Numbered from the stretch's first letter, positions 26,198 to 35,325 are shown. The stretch is 64,000 nt of DNA from Rubrivivax sp. A210 (GCF_904426505.1 NZ_CAJGBN010000067.1:177070-241069); one strand, 5' to 3'. A program made the numbers and translations. Notes: a model not told the origin generated them from the sequence alone.

Positions 26198-27049
26198 ATG
26201 AGCACACCGCCCGCCGCGCCGCCGCCCGCGGCCATCGCCCAAGCTGCCGCCCTTATCGCCGAGGCCCGGGCCCTGGTGGTGGGCGCCGGTGCCGGCATGG
26301 GCATCGACTCCGGACTGCCCGACTTTCGCGGCCCCGGCGGCTTCTGGAAGGCCTATCCGGCGCTGGGCCGCCAAGGCCTGGCCTTCGAGGAAGTGGCCAG
26401 CCCCGCCACCTTCGAGCGCGACCCGGCTCTGGCCTGGGGCTTCTACGGCCACCGGCTCGCGCTTTACCGCCGCACCGTGCCGCATGCCGGCTTCCAGATC
26501 CTGCGCCGCTGGGGCCAGCGCATGGCGCAGGGCGCCGTGGCCTACACCTCCAACGTCGACGGCCATTTCCAGGCCGCCGGCTGGAACACGGTGGCCGAAT
26601 GCCACGGCTCCATCCACCACCTGCAGTGCAGCCGGCCCTGCAGCCGCGAGATCTGGTCGGCCGACGATTTCGTGCCCGAGGTCGACGAGGCGGCCTGCCG
26701 CCTCGTCAATGCGCCGCCGCGCTGCCCGCGCTGCGGCGCCATCGCGCGGCCCAACATCCTGATGTTCGACGACTTCGCCTGGGCCGGCCGGCGCACCCGG
26801 GACCAGGAGGCCGCCGTGGATTGCTGGCTGAATGAAAAGGCCGAGCGTCTGGTGGTGGTGGAGATCGGTGCCGGTACCGCCATCCCCTCGGTGCGGCGCT
26901 TCGGCCAGAGCCTGCTGCGCGCCCACGGCGCGCGTCTGGTGCGCATCAACCCGCACGAATCGGCGGTAGCGCGGTCCGAGGACGTGGCCCTGGCCGGGCC
27001 GGCGCTGGCGACGCTGCAGGCCTTGGAGCTTGCGCTCGGCTCGGCCTGA
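26198..27049 (+). CDS. Sir2-family NAD-dependent protein deacylase
   Basis: Sirtuin of 283 residues that removes acyl groups from lysines using NAD. It contains the NAD-binding GAGAGMGIDSGLPDFRG (residues 29-45), SNVDGHF, the catalytic His136 in ECHGSIHHLQC, a zinc site with Cys144, Cys148, Cys176 and Cys179, and the late motif EIGAGTAIPSVRR. Differences from the usual GAGxSxxSGIPDFR and TQNIDG place it in a bacterial subgroup distinct from CobB, so acyl preference is uncertain. Some bacterial Sir2 domains work in phage defence, but this stand-alone form lacks an accompanying defence partner. Confidence 0.9.
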   Translation: MSTPPAAPPPAAIAQAAALIAEARALVVGAGAGMGIDSGLPDFRGPGGFWKAYPALGRQGLAFEEVASPATFERDPALAWGFYGHRLALYRRTVPHAGFQILRRWGQRMAQGAVAYTSNVDGHFQAAGWNTVAECHGSIHHLQCSRPCSREIWSADDFVPEVDEAACRLVNAPPRCPRCGAIARPNILMFDDFAWAGRRTRDQEAAVDCWLNEKAERLVVVEIGAGTAIPSVRRFGQSLLRAHGARLVRINPHESAVARSEDVALAGPALATLQALELALGSA

Positions 27050-27055
27050 GGCTGC

Positions 27056-27241
27056 TCAGCCGCTGACCTTGCTGAGCTTGACCAGCATCAGCGCCAGCAG
27101 CAACAACAGGATCGAAGGCACGACGCGCGTGCGCGCCCGGGAGGGGCCGGCGTCGCCGCCCGTCGTGTCCTGGTGTGACAGCGTGTCCATCCTCGCGGGC
27201 AAGGTGTCGGACCAGTCGTTGGCTTGGCGTTGGCGGCTCAT
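27056..27241 (-). CDS. Small single-pass membrane protein
   Basis: Unrecognised 61-residue protein with a polar, charged N-terminus (MSRQRQANDWSD...) and one hydrophobic segment near residues 42-56 (VPSILLLLLALMLVKL), implying a tail-anchored topology. Support for it being real is a TAACAT box six bases before the ATG, matching other promoters here, and a tidy fit seven bases from the convergent Sir2 stop. No homologue comes to mind, and codon bias is the only other evidence. Confidence 0.5.
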   Translation of the reverse strand: MSRQRQANDWSDTLPARMDTLSHQDTTGGDAGPSRARTRVVPSILLLLLALMLVKLSKVSG

Positions 27242-27366
27242 GGAATCATGTTACCGAATGATTCAGACACGCCGTCCCCCATACCCACGGGGGAATGTGA
27301 GGCGGGTGCCACAGAAAAGTGTTACCGACCGGGCCCAAGCCGTTGCGGCCCCGACGGGGGGGCGGG

Positions 27367-30159
27367 TCAGGCCACCAGCTTCAGGCCCAGCGGCAGCGCC
27401 TCGCCAAAGACGCCTCGCTCGCCCTCGGCATCCAGCGCCTGGACCTCGTGAAGGCGCGTGATCCAGCCCGCCGGCGCCTGCACCGCGGCCAGGCGCGCGG
27501 CGACGCGCTCGCGCAGGGCCGGGGCCAGGTCGCGCACATGGTCGCCGCTCAGCCGGGCCAGCTGGGCGGCGGCGCTGGCCGCCGCCGGCCTGGCCCTCCA
27601 GTCCAGCGCCAGCAGCGCCTCGAGCCAGGCGGCGGCAGTCTCGGCCGGCACCACGCCGTGGGCACTGCCGTAGAAGGGGGTGCGTGCGCCGATGCGGCCC
27701 AGGCCCCACAGCGCCCAGGCCCCGCGCGCCGCCGGCTGGCCGCCGTCATGGATCTGGCCCAGCAGCCAGTCGCCGATCTCGGCCTTGTGATCGGAGGGAA
27801 TGCGTTCCAGCGAGGCGCCCAGGCGCACCATGTCGTCCCAGCCGCCCCGGACCAAACGTGGCGGGCGCGCGATGCCGGCCGCCTCGCCGCGCAGATTGAG
27901 GGCGAAATCGTCCAGCAGGCGCAACTGGGCCGCCTCGTCCAGGCCGCCGGCGACGCGCCGCCACAGCGTCCACCACTCGGCGCCGACGCGGGCATCCTGG
28001 CCATGCTGCACGCCGGGCTCGAACAGCGGCCAGAGCTGCGCGATGCGCCAGCCGTCCAGCGCCTCGCCGAAGCCGGGGCGAAGGCACCAGCCGGCCAGGC
28101 TCAGCCACAGGCGTTCGTGGTCGGCCGAGCGGCGGCGGCCTCGGGCCCGCGCCATCAGCGCGTCGAAAAGGGCGCGCAGCGTTGCCAGCGACCAGCGCTC
28201 GCGCTCGCCCAGGCGCCTTTCCAACTCGCCGCGCAGCTGCTTGACGGCGCGCGGGTCGGCGTCGCGGTCGCGCGTGCCGAAAACCTGCTCGATCAGCGCC
28301 AGTGCCTCGACCAGGCGCGGCGCGGCGCCGGCCGGCGCCACCGTCTCGCCGTCGCTGCGCAGCTGGAACTCGAACTGCCAGCGCCGCGCCGCATCATCGC
28401 TGGCGATGCAGTGCAGCTCCAACGTGCCGACCTCGGTGAGCGTGGCGGCCAGTTGCACCGGAATCTCGCGCCGCCTGTGAACGCCCGGCCCGTCGTCATC
28501 CGCGCTGCGCACCACGGTGGCCAGCGGTGGCAAGGGCTGGATGTCGGTGCCGGCGAGGTCGACGAGCTCGCCGCACGCAAAAGGCCGGCCCTGGGCACCC
28601 ACCGTCGTCGACACCAGGTGCAGGCGCACCGGCTCGCCGCTGCGCAGCGCAAAGCTGCGCCCGACCAGGGCAAGCTCGCGCCCTTCCTCGCTGCCCTGCG
28701 GCAGCACGCAGACACCGCGCCGCTCGCCCGCTGCCGCCGCAGCGCCGCCCGCGCCATCGAGCAGCAGAAAGTAGCTGCGCGCCGAGCCACCGCCGATGCG
28801 CGGCGCCTTGCCCTGGCGCGCCAGCGCGTAGGCGACGGCGCCGCGCGCCACGGCCAGATCGGTGTCGGGGTTGTGCAGAAGCCGAAGCGGCGCGCCGCGC
28901 CAGGCCGCCAGCACCGCCTGCAGGCGATCACGCAGCGCTGCGGCATGGAAGACGCCGCCGTTGAGCAGCAGCGCATCGGGCCAGCCGGCCTCGGCATGCT
29001 GGCGCAGGAAGGCCGCGATGTGGCGCGTCACCGCGGCGTCGCTGGCATAGGGCAGGCCGAAGCTGACCAGGCCGCCGGCGCGCTCTCGCCGCGGCTGGGC
29101 ATCGGGCTCAACTTGAGGGAAGAAGCCGTCGACGACCAGGCTTTCGACCTCGGCGCGCGTCAGGTCGACTGAGCGCGCACCGCCTATCAGGCGGCTGCCG
29201 GCGCCCAGCAGTGTGAGCTTGGCGCTGGCCGGCGCGTCGTCGGCCAGCAGGCTTTCCTTGGCCGCGCGGCAGCGTTCGATGAGTTGGGCCAGCGGGCCCG
29301 GCGTCAGCGCCGGCTGCCCGCCCTCCGCCAGCCGCGCCGCCGCCGCGTGGGCCAGGGCCAGATCCATGTTGTCGCCGCCCAGCATCAGGTGGCGACCGAT
29401 GGCGATGCGCGAAAGCTGCGGCGCACCGCCCTGCCCCGCGCCCGGCTCCACGCGCAATAGGCTGAGATCGGTGGTACCGCCTCCGACATCGCAGACCAGC
29501 ACCAGGCGCACGCCCTCCAGCGCCGCGGCGAGATCGCCACGGTGGCGGTAAAGCCAGTCGTACATTGCCGCCTGCGGCTCTTCCAGCAGGCGCAGCGTGG
29601 GCAGGCCGGCTTCGCGCGCCGCCTGCAGGGTGAGCGCGCGTGCCGCGTCGTCGAAGGAGGCCGGCACCGTGAGCACGACTTCCTGCGCCTCCAGCGGCTG
29701 CTTGGGAAAGCGCTGGTTCCAGGCCGCGCGCACATGGGCCAGGTACCCAGCACTGGCCGCCACCGGCGAGACCTGGGCCGTGCCGGCCGACGCACCCCAG
29801 GGCAGGATGGCCGCCTGGCGGTCGACCGCGGCGTGCGAAAGCCAGCTCTTGGCGCTGGCCACCAGCCGGCCCGGCACCTGGGCGCCCAACGTGCGCGCCC
29901 AGGCGCCCATCACCGCACCATCGTCATCGCCGGCCGCACCCCAGGGCAGGGCGCGCTCGGCGGCGGCGATCTCGCCAGGCGCCGCCTGATAGCGCAGCGA
30001 GGGCAGCAGCGGCCGCGCCGCCACCTCGCCGGCGGCGACGAGCTGGTCGATCTGGAACAGCTTCACCACGCCGGCCTGCTCGTAGGCGACGACGGTGTGG
30101 GTGGTGCCGAGATCGATGCCGACGCGGGCGCGTCGGGAGGGCGTGGCGCGCGTCGCCAC
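27367..30159 (-). CDS. Hsp70-family protein with C-terminal DUF3731-type domain
   Basis: DnaK-like ATPase of 930 residues, far longer than DnaK. The nucleotide-binding domain carries phosphate-1 VGIDLGTTHT (residues 13-22), connect-1 LEEPQAAMYDW (192-202), phosphate-2 DVGGGTTD (224-231) and an adenosine-side LLNGGVFHAAAL. No canonical DnaK substrate-binding domain is apparent. Instead the last roughly 350 residues are a Trp/Arg-rich helical region typical of DUF3731 proteins (e.g. WGLGRIGARTPFYGS). It is the last gene of an operon with a second Hsp70 five bases upstream and DUF2760. The GTG start gives an N-terminus just ahead of the phosphate-1 loop. The substrate is unknown. Codon use matches the neighbours. 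Confidence 0.88.
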   Translation of the reverse strand: MATRATPSRRARVGIDLGTTHTVVAYEQAGVVKLFQIDQLVAAGEVAARPLLPSLRYQAAPGEIAAAERALPWGAAGDDDGAVMGAWARTLGAQVPGRLVASAKSWLSHAAVDRQAAILPWGASAGTAQVSPVAASAGYLAHVRAAWNQRFPKQPLEAQEVVLTVPASFDDAARALTLQAAREAGLPTLRLLEEPQAAMYDWLYRHRGDLAAALEGVRLVLVCDVGGGTTDLSLLRVEPGAGQGGAPQLSRIAIGRHLMLGGDNMDLALAHAAAARLAEGGQPALTPGPLAQLIERCRAAKESLLADDAPASAKLTLLGAGSRLIGGARSVDLTRAEVESLVVDGFFPQVEPDAQPRRERAGGLVSFGLPYASDAAVTRHIAAFLRQHAEAGWPDALLLNGGVFHAAALRDRLQAVLAAWRGAPLRLLHNPDTDLAVARGAVAYALARQGKAPRIGGGSARSYFLLLDGAGGAAAAAGERRGVCVLPQGSEEGRELALVGRSFALRSGEPVRLHLVSTTVGAQGRPFACGELVDLAGTDIQPLPPLATVVRSADDDGPGVHRRREIPVQLAATLTEVGTLELHCIASDDAARRWQFEFQLRSDGETVAPAGAAPRLVEALALIEQVFGTRDRDADPRAVKQLRGELERRLGERERWSLATLRALFDALMARARGRRRSADHERLWLSLAGWCLRPGFGEALDGWRIAQLWPLFEPGVQHGQDARVGAEWWTLWRRVAGGLDEAAQLRLLDDFALNLRGEAAGIARPPRLVRGGWDDMVRLGASLERIPSDHKAEIGDWLLGQIHDGGQPAARGAWALWGLGRIGARTPFYGSAHGVVPAETAAAWLEALLALDWRARPAAASAAAQLARLSGDHVRDLAPALRERVAARLAAVQAPAGWITRLHEVQALDAEGERGVFGEALPLGLKLVA

Positions 30160-30164
30160 CGGGG

Positions 30165-32045
30165 TCAGTCCGGGGTCTGGCCGCGCATGTCGAACTCGAC
30201 CTTCCAGCGCTCGGCGCCGCCGCGGGCGACGGCCTCGATCTGCAGCGTGCCGGCCTCGGAGACGCGGGCATGCAGGCGCACCGGCACGATATCGCCGGCG
30301 TGGCGGCCCTCGGGCGGCAGGTTGGCCGAGATCGCCTCCAGCTCCTGCAGCTCATCGGCCGTCCAGGCCTCGAGCTGGGTGCCGACCGTGTCCTGGCGCC
30401 GCACCGACGAGGCGAAGAAGCGGAAATGCACTTGCTCGCCGACGCGCAGGCCCAGCTCCAGCGCCGGCAGCTCGGCCTCGCTGCCCTCTTCCATGCCGAA
30501 GGGCGCGACACACAGCGCCTGCATGGGCGGGTCGAAGCCGGGCACGGCCGGCATCGTCGATTCCACCGCCACGTAGTAGGCGAAGGCCGTGCCGCCGCGT
30601 ATGCGCACGCCGCCGCCGCGCCGCACATGGCCGTAGTAGGCGGCGCCGCGCGCCACTGCGAGGTCGAGGTCGGCGCCGGCCAGCAGCCGTGCCGGCGCCG
30701 CGCCCTCGGCGGCCAGCCACTGGTTGAGCGTGGCCAGCGTGCGCTCGGCCAGCAGCGGCGACTTGAAGACGCCGCCGTTGAAGAGCACGGCGGTCGGGTG
30801 GATGAAGCTGGCTGCGCTGCCCAGCCGTTCGGCAAAGCCGGGCAGCTCGGCCACGGCGCCGAGCTGGCGGCCCAGGAAGGCGGCCAGGTGGCGCGTCACC
30901 GCGGCATCCTGCGCATAGGGCAGGCCGAGCTGGGCCAGGCCCGAGCGCATCCGCGTCTGCGGCCTCGCCGCGGCGTCCACGGCGGGGAAGAAGCCTTCGA
31001 GGATGAGCGCGCTGACTTCTTCGCCGGTCAGCTCGGTGCGCAGCGAGCCGCCGATGAGCCGGCTGCCGCGGCTGGGCACGACGATGGGCTGGGCCGGCGC
31101 GCCAGGTTCGGCCAGCAGCTTTTCCTTGGCCGCGCGGCAGGCCAGCGTCAGCGCGCGCAGCTGCCAGGCGTCCAGCGTGTGGCCGGCGGCGGCCAGCTTG
31201 CGCGCCACGGCGTGGGCCAGCGCCAGGTCCATGTTGTCGCCGCCGAGCAGGATGTGCTCGCCCACGGCAACGCGGTGCAGTTCCAGGTTGCCGGCAGCCT
31301 CCGCCACCGCGATGAGCGAGAAATCGCTGGTGCCGCCGCCGACGTCGATGACCAGCAGCACGTCGCCCGGCCGCACCTGCTTGCGCCACTGGCGGCCGCC
31401 CGTCTGCAGCCAGCTGTAGAGCGCCGCCTGCGGCTCTTCCAGCAGCGTCGGCGCCGGGTAGCCGGCGGCACGCGCCGCCTCCACCGTGAGCTCGCGCGCC
31501 GCGGGGTCAAAGGAGGCGGGGATGGTGACCGTCACGTCCTGGGCCGCGAAGGACGCGTCGGGGTGGGCCTGGTCCCAGGCGCTGCGCAGGTGTTCCAGGT
31601 AGCGCGTCGAGGCCGCCAGCGGCGAGATGCGCGCCACCTCGGGCGGTGCTTCGTGCGGCAGGATGGCGCCGCGGCGGTCGACGCCGGGGTGGCAGAGCCA
31701 GCTCTTGGCGCTGCTCACCAGGCGGATGGGCGTGGCGGCGCCGCGCCGTCGCGCCAGCTCGCCCACCGCATCGCGCCCCGCGTCACCCCAGGGCAGGGCC
31801 AGCTCGCCCGCGGCCAGTTCGTCGGCATGCGGCAGGTAGAGGAAGGAAGGCAGCAGCGGCCTCGTCTCGACCACGCCGGGGTCGGTGAGCTGGGGAATGT
31901 CAAGCACGCCGTGTACCGTGGTCTCGCCGTCGCTGGCGCCGATGTCGACCCAGGACAGGGCGCTGTGCGTGGTGCCGAGGTCGATGCCGATGGCGTAGCG
32001 CGGGCCGTCGGCGGCGGCAGCCGCAGCCTTGCGGGCCGTCGTCAC
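30165..32045 (-). CDS. Hsp70-family protein (second paralogue)
   Basis: DnaK-like ATPase of 626 residues. Its motifs are IDLGTTHS (21-28), TLLEEPQAALYSW, VIDVGGGTSDFSLIAV, LGGDNMDLALAH and LFNGGVFKSPLL, the same divergent set as the larger paralogue, so the two probably arose by duplication. After the ATPase domain a beta-rich section of about 150 residues (AFAYYVAVESTMPAVPGF through VEFDMRG) may stand in for a substrate-binding domain. The GTG start overlaps the DUF2760 stop (GTGA), so it is translationally coupled. No DnaJ or GrpE gene accompanies the cluster. Confidence 0.88.
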   Translation of the reverse strand: MTTARKAAAAAADGPRYAIGIDLGTTHSALSWVDIGASDGETTVHGVLDIPQLTDPGVVETRPLLPSFLYLPHADELAAGELALPWGDAGRDAVGELARRRGAATPIRLVSSAKSWLCHPGVDRRGAILPHEAPPEVARISPLAASTRYLEHLRSAWDQAHPDASFAAQDVTVTIPASFDPAARELTVEAARAAGYPAPTLLEEPQAALYSWLQTGGRQWRKQVRPGDVLLVIDVGGGTSDFSLIAVAEAAGNLELHRVAVGEHILLGGDNMDLALAHAVARKLAAAGHTLDAWQLRALTLACRAAKEKLLAEPGAPAQPIVVPSRGSRLIGGSLRTELTGEEVSALILEGFFPAVDAAARPQTRMRSGLAQLGLPYAQDAAVTRHLAAFLGRQLGAVAELPGFAERLGSAASFIHPTAVLFNGGVFKSPLLAERTLATLNQWLAAEGAAPARLLAGADLDLAVARGAAYYGHVRRGGGVRIRGGTAFAYYVAVESTMPAVPGFDPPMQALCVAPFGMEEGSEAELPALELGLRVGEQVHFRFFASSVRRQDTVGTQLEAWTADELQELEAISANLPPEGRHAGDIVPVRLHARVSEAGTLQIEAVARGGAERWKVEFDMRGQTPD

Positions 32046-32623
32046 AGCTCGACCTCGGCCGGCGCCAGCACGCGCGTGTCGTGGCCCTCGGCCAGGCGGG
32101 GCAGGCGCGTCTCGGTGACGCGCCAGCCGCGGTGGCTGAGGCTGCCGCTGAAGGGCGGCTGGCCGACGACGTTGCCGGTCAGGCGCACGGCGCCGGCGTC
32201 GAAGCCGGCGGCCAGCGTGATGCGGCTGCCCTCGGCCTCGCTGCGCACCGGGGCAATCGTGAAGTGCTCGGCCAGCACCTTGGCGCAGCCCTGGTGTACC
32301 AGGCGGGCGGCGGCGCCGATCTGGGCGTCGTCGTAGCCGGCCAGGCTCTCGCCGCAGAAGTCGATCAGGCGCGCCTCGCGTTGCAGCAGGGCCAGCAACT
32401 GCAGCGCGGCGTCGGGCACCACGGTCTTGAGCGGCGGTGATGCGGGTGATGCAGCGGGCGGCGCGCTGGGCGCGGCGGCCGGCGCCGGGGCTTGCCCCGG
32501 CGCGCTGCGCAGCGCCGCATAGCGCGCGGCCAGGCGGGCATCGCCCAGGATGGCGAAGAAGGCGCCGAAGGCAAGCGCCAGGCGCTGGGCCAGCGAAGGC
32601 GTGGGGGTGGGGGCTTGGATCAC
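32042..32623 (-). CDS. DUF2760 protein, putative partner of the paired Hsp70s
   Basis: Protein of 193 residues and unknown function; DUF2760 genes typically precede this pair of Hsp70 genes. Residues 1-65 contain a short hydrophobic helix (LAQRLALAFGAFFAIL) and an Ala/Pro-rich linker. Residues 66-193 form the conserved domain (DAALQLLALLQREARLIDFCGESLAGYDDAQIGAAARLVHQGC and the C-terminal GHDTRVLAPAEVEL). A GGAG motif lies six bases before the GTG start. Strict linkage to the chaperones suggests a co-chaperone or substrate adaptor, which is inference. Confidence 0.85.
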   Translation of the reverse strand: MIQAPTPTPSLAQRLALAFGAFFAILGDARLAARYAALRSAPGQAPAPAAAPSAPPAASPASPPLKTVVPDAALQLLALLQREARLIDFCGESLAGYDDAQIGAAARLVHQGCAKVLAEHFTIAPVRSEAEGSRITLAAGFDAGAVRLTGNVVGQPPFSGSLSHRGWRVTETRLPRLAEGHDTRVLAPAEVEL

Positions 32624-32701
32624 GGCAGGCTCCGGCTGTGCAGGGGTCAGGGCCGGGGCGCGGGCGCATGGCGCCGGCCCGGGCGATCCCGGGGTGCAAC
32701 G

Positions 32702-32722
32702 ATGTTGCAGCGCAACATTCTA
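32702..32722 (-). promoter_or_regulatory. Palindromic operator overlapping the -10 box of the Hsp70 operon
   Basis: The 17-base perfect palindrome ATGTTGC-AGC-GCAACAT (32702-32718) abuts, on the minus strand, a -10 box TAGAAT (32717-32722) facing the DUF2760-Hsp70-Hsp70 operon. The palindrome therefore covers the expected transcription start, the position of a repressor operator. A further GTTGCA half-site follows at about 32695-32700. It is not a CIRCE element and no sigma-32 boxes are visible. The TTGC/GCAA pattern is loosely like PhaR-type sites, but I cannot assign the regulator. Confidence 0.55.
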
Positions 32723-32759
32723 GAGGAGGGCCCTGCCCCTCCCGGCCAGACGGGGAAGA

Positions 32760-32978
32760 TCAGGCCGGGGCCAGGTGGGCCAGCGACTGCGCGGGCGCAG
32801 GCGTGGGCGTGGCGCCCTCGCCATCGCGCCAGGCCTGGCGGCTGGTAAAGAGCAGGCTGCAGCCGGTGCAGCGGTAGGTGCTGGTGGGCCTGAGCGCACC
32901 GCTGTCGTCCCGGGCAATGACGGGGCGGTAGCTGCGGGTGCCGCAGCGGCGGCAGGCATAGGGCTGGGCGGCTCTCAT
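32760..32978 (-). CDS. Small zinc-ribbon protein
   Basis: Unnamed 72-residue protein with two CxxC pairs (CRRC near residue 9 and CTGC near 36) spaced like a zinc ribbon, followed by a polar, Ala/Pro-rich tail. ATG 32978 is preferred because MRAAQPYACRRC starts right at the ribbon. It sits upstream of and co-directional with the Hsp70 operon but separated from it by the operon's own promoter. A nucleic-acid- or protein-binding role is possible; nothing more can be read. Confidence 0.7.
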   Translation of the reverse strand: MRAAQPYACRRCGTRSYRPVIARDDSGALRPTSTYRCTGCSLLFTSRQAWRDGEGATPTPAPAQSLAHLAPA

Positions 32979-33063
32979 GGCGTAAGCCCACCCTAACGCC
33001 AATGTGCGCCGCAGGTAACCACCTGGTTGTGGGGGGTCGCACCGCCGCGGCGGCGGACTGTGG

Positions 33064-35319
33064 TCATTCCGTCACGAGGGCGCCGGGCCGGCTCACCAGG
33101 CCGTCGTCATGGAAGCAGCAGCTGTTGCCGCCCGCGTGCTTGGCGGCATACATGGCGCGGTCGGCGTGGGCCAGCAGGGCCTCGGCCGTCGCGGCGTCGC
33201 CGGGATAGAGTGCCACGCCCAGGCTGGCGCTGATGCCCACCTCCAGGCCGGCCTCGATGCCCGCCACCCGCACCGGCTGGGCCACCGCCTGCAGCAGGCG
33301 CTCGAGCACCGAGGCACAGGCGCGGGCGTGGTCAAGGTCGGGCAGCACGGCGACGAATTCGTCGCCGCCCACGCGCGCCAGCGTGTCGCCCTCGCGCAGC
33401 GCCGCCCGCATGCGCTCGGCCACTGCCACCAGCAGTTCGTCGCCGGCATCGTGGCCGTGGCGGTCGTTCACCGCCTTGAAGCCGTCGAGGTCGACGAAGA
33501 CCACGGCCGTGCGCGTGCCGCGCCGCTGCGACTGCGCGATGGCCTGCTGCAGCCGGTCGGCAAGCAGCTCGCGCCGCGGCAGGCTGGTCAGCGCGTCGTA
33601 GTTGGCGCGATGCTCGAGATGGTTCTGCCGCTCCTTCATCGAGGTGATGTCGGTGAACAGGCCGACGCAGTGCTGCAGTTCGCCGGCCTCGTCGCGCACC
33701 GCGCTGGCGGTGAGCATCACCGCGTAGGACTCGCCGCTCCTGCGCCTCATCCAGACCTCGCCGCTCCATTGGCCGTTGGCCACCAGATCGCGCCACATCG
33801 CGGCATAGAAATCCTCGCCCTGGCGGCCGGAGCGGAAATCCTGCAGCCGCCGACCCAGGGCCTCGGCGCGTGCAAAGCCGGTGATGTCGGTGAAGGTCTG
33901 GTTGACCTCGATGAGGGCGCCGGCGCCATCGGTGATGGTGATGCCCTCGCGTGCATGGGTGAAGACGCTGGCAGCCAGGCGCAGGCGGTCTTCGGTGGCC
34001 TTGCCGTCGCTCACGTCGACATTCGTGCCCAGCACGCGCAGCGGCTCGCCCCGGTCATCGCGGAAGATCTTGGCCACGGACCGGATGTGACGCACCTGGC
34101 CGTCGGGCCAGACGATGCGGAACTCGGTGTCGACGGGCGTGCGGCCTTCCATCGCGGCGCGCAGCGCGGTGTCGACGCGCTCGCGGTCGGCCGGGTGCAG
34201 CGTGGCGCGCCAGGCCTCGTGGCTGCCGTCGAAGCCGGCGCGCTCCAGGCCGTAGAGCGCGAGCATGGCGTCGTCCCAGACCAGGGCGCGCGCCGCCAGA
34301 TCCCATTCCCAGATGCCGATGCCGCTGTGGCGCGTGGCCAGCTTCAGCCTTTCCTGCTGGTCGCGCAGTTGCTGCCGCGCCTCTTCCCGCCGCGAGATGT
34401 TGCGCCACAACTGCCAGCCCATCGCCAGCAGCACCAGGCTCACCACGGCGGCAATGGCCAGCATCTCGCGCTGGGCGCGGCGCACGGGGGCCAGGCGCTC
34501 ATCGACGCTGGGGCCGATGACCACGGTGAGCCCGTACTCGGGCAGGCGGTAGTAGCTCGAAAGCCGGTCGACGCCGTCAACCTGGGCCAGGCGCCTGAAG
34601 CTGCCCTGCTGGGGTGCGCCGGGGTCGGCATAGGGCGAGGGCTTGACCACCTTGCCGACATACTTCTCCTGCTCGCTGGAGCGCGCCATCACCTCGCCGG
34701 TGTCGCGGATCATGCGTGCCGCACCGCCGCTGCCCAGGCCGGCCGCGGCGTAGAAGTTGACGAAGAAATCGGGGTCGACCGAAACCACGATCACGCCCAC
34801 GCGGCGTGCGCCGTCCAGGATGGGGCGGGCAAGCTGTATCGACCACTTGCCCGAGACCCGTCCGCGCAGGGGCCGGCTCACGAAGAGGCGGTCTTCCTGT
34901 CCCTGCAGGGAGACCTGGATGTGCTCGCGGTCGGCAGCGAAAAGCAGCGCCTCGGGCAGGCCGGGGCTGGAGTAGACGACGCGGCCGTCGGTGGCAACCA
35001 CCGAGGTCTGCAACGCCGAGTGACCGAGGAAGCGCTGGTGAATCTCGGCCTGGCGCGCGAACTCGCCCGGGCTGTACACCCAGATGTCGCGCAGATAGAG
35101 AAGGGCGTGGTCGACGTTGCGGAAAGTGCTCGCCGTGTGGTTGGCGAACAACAGGGCCAGGGCGGCGGTTTCGCGCCGCGTTTCCTCCAGGCCCTGGGCC
35201 TCGGAACGGGCATTGGTCCACAGCACCGTGGACCAGAGCGCCGCCAACAACATGGCCAGGAGAAGCAGCACATTGCGCCGCACGGCCGGCAGCGCCCGAT
35301 CAGACGGCATCGAGATCAC
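33064..35319 (-). CDS. Membrane diguanylate cyclase (dCache-PAS-PAS-GGDEF)
   Basis: Sensor diguanylate cyclase of 751 residues that makes cyclic di-GMP from GTP. It has a membrane helix at about 16-35, a periplasmic double-Cache sensor (about 40-285), a second helix (about 292-312), two PAS domains (about 335-455 and 460-580) and a GGDEF domain. The active site reads RVGGDEFVAVL. A product-inhibition I-site RxxD (REGD) stands exactly five residues before it, so feedback control should be intact. There is no EAL domain. GTG 35319, six bases after an AATAAT box, is preferred to ATG 35310. The ligand is unknown. Confidence 0.92.
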   Translation of the reverse strand: MISMPSDRALPAVRRNVLLLLAMLLAALWSTVLWTNARSEAQGLEETRRETAALALLFANHTASTFRNVDHALLYLRDIWVYSPGEFARQAEIHQRFLGHSALQTSVVATDGRVVYSSPGLPEALLFAADREHIQVSLQGQEDRLFVSRPLRGRVSGKWSIQLARPILDGARRVGVIVVSVDPDFFVNFYAAAGLGSGGAARMIRDTGEVMARSSEQEKYVGKVVKPSPYADPGAPQQGSFRRLAQVDGVDRLSSYYRLPEYGLTVVIGPSVDERLAPVRRAQREMLAIAAVVSLVLLAMGWQLWRNISRREEARQQLRDQQERLKLATRHSGIGIWEWDLAARALVWDDAMLALYGLERAGFDGSHEAWRATLHPADRERVDTALRAAMEGRTPVDTEFRIVWPDGQVRHIRSVAKIFRDDRGEPLRVLGTNVDVSDGKATEDRLRLAASVFTHAREGITITDGAGALIEVNQTFTDITGFARAEALGRRLQDFRSGRQGEDFYAAMWRDLVANGQWSGEVWMRRRSGESYAVMLTASAVRDEAGELQHCVGLFTDITSMKERQNHLEHRANYDALTSLPRRELLADRLQQAIAQSQRRGTRTAVVFVDLDGFKAVNDRHGHDAGDELLVAVAERMRAALREGDTLARVGGDEFVAVLPDLDHARACASVLERLLQAVAQPVRVAGIEAGLEVGISASLGVALYPGDAATAEALLAHADRAMYAAKHAGGNSCCFHDDGLVSRPGALVTE

Positions 35320-35325
35320 CGACCG

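Noticed and set aside
26198..27049. Sir2 as part of a defence system
   Set aside because: It is a compact stand-alone deacylase with catalytic and zinc residues; there is no Argonaute, helicase, SIR2-associated receptor or TIR partner next to it.
30270..32336. Open frame of 688 codons on the plus strand
   Set aside because: Antisense to the Hsp70 and DUF2760 genes; no recognisable domain, composition typical of a GC shadow.
32640..32760. Heat-shock (CIRCE or sigma-32) control of the Hsp70 operon
   Set aside because: Neither TTAGCACTC-N9-GAGTGCTAA nor CTTGAA/CCCCAT-type boxes are present; only a TAGAAT box and an unrelated palindrome.
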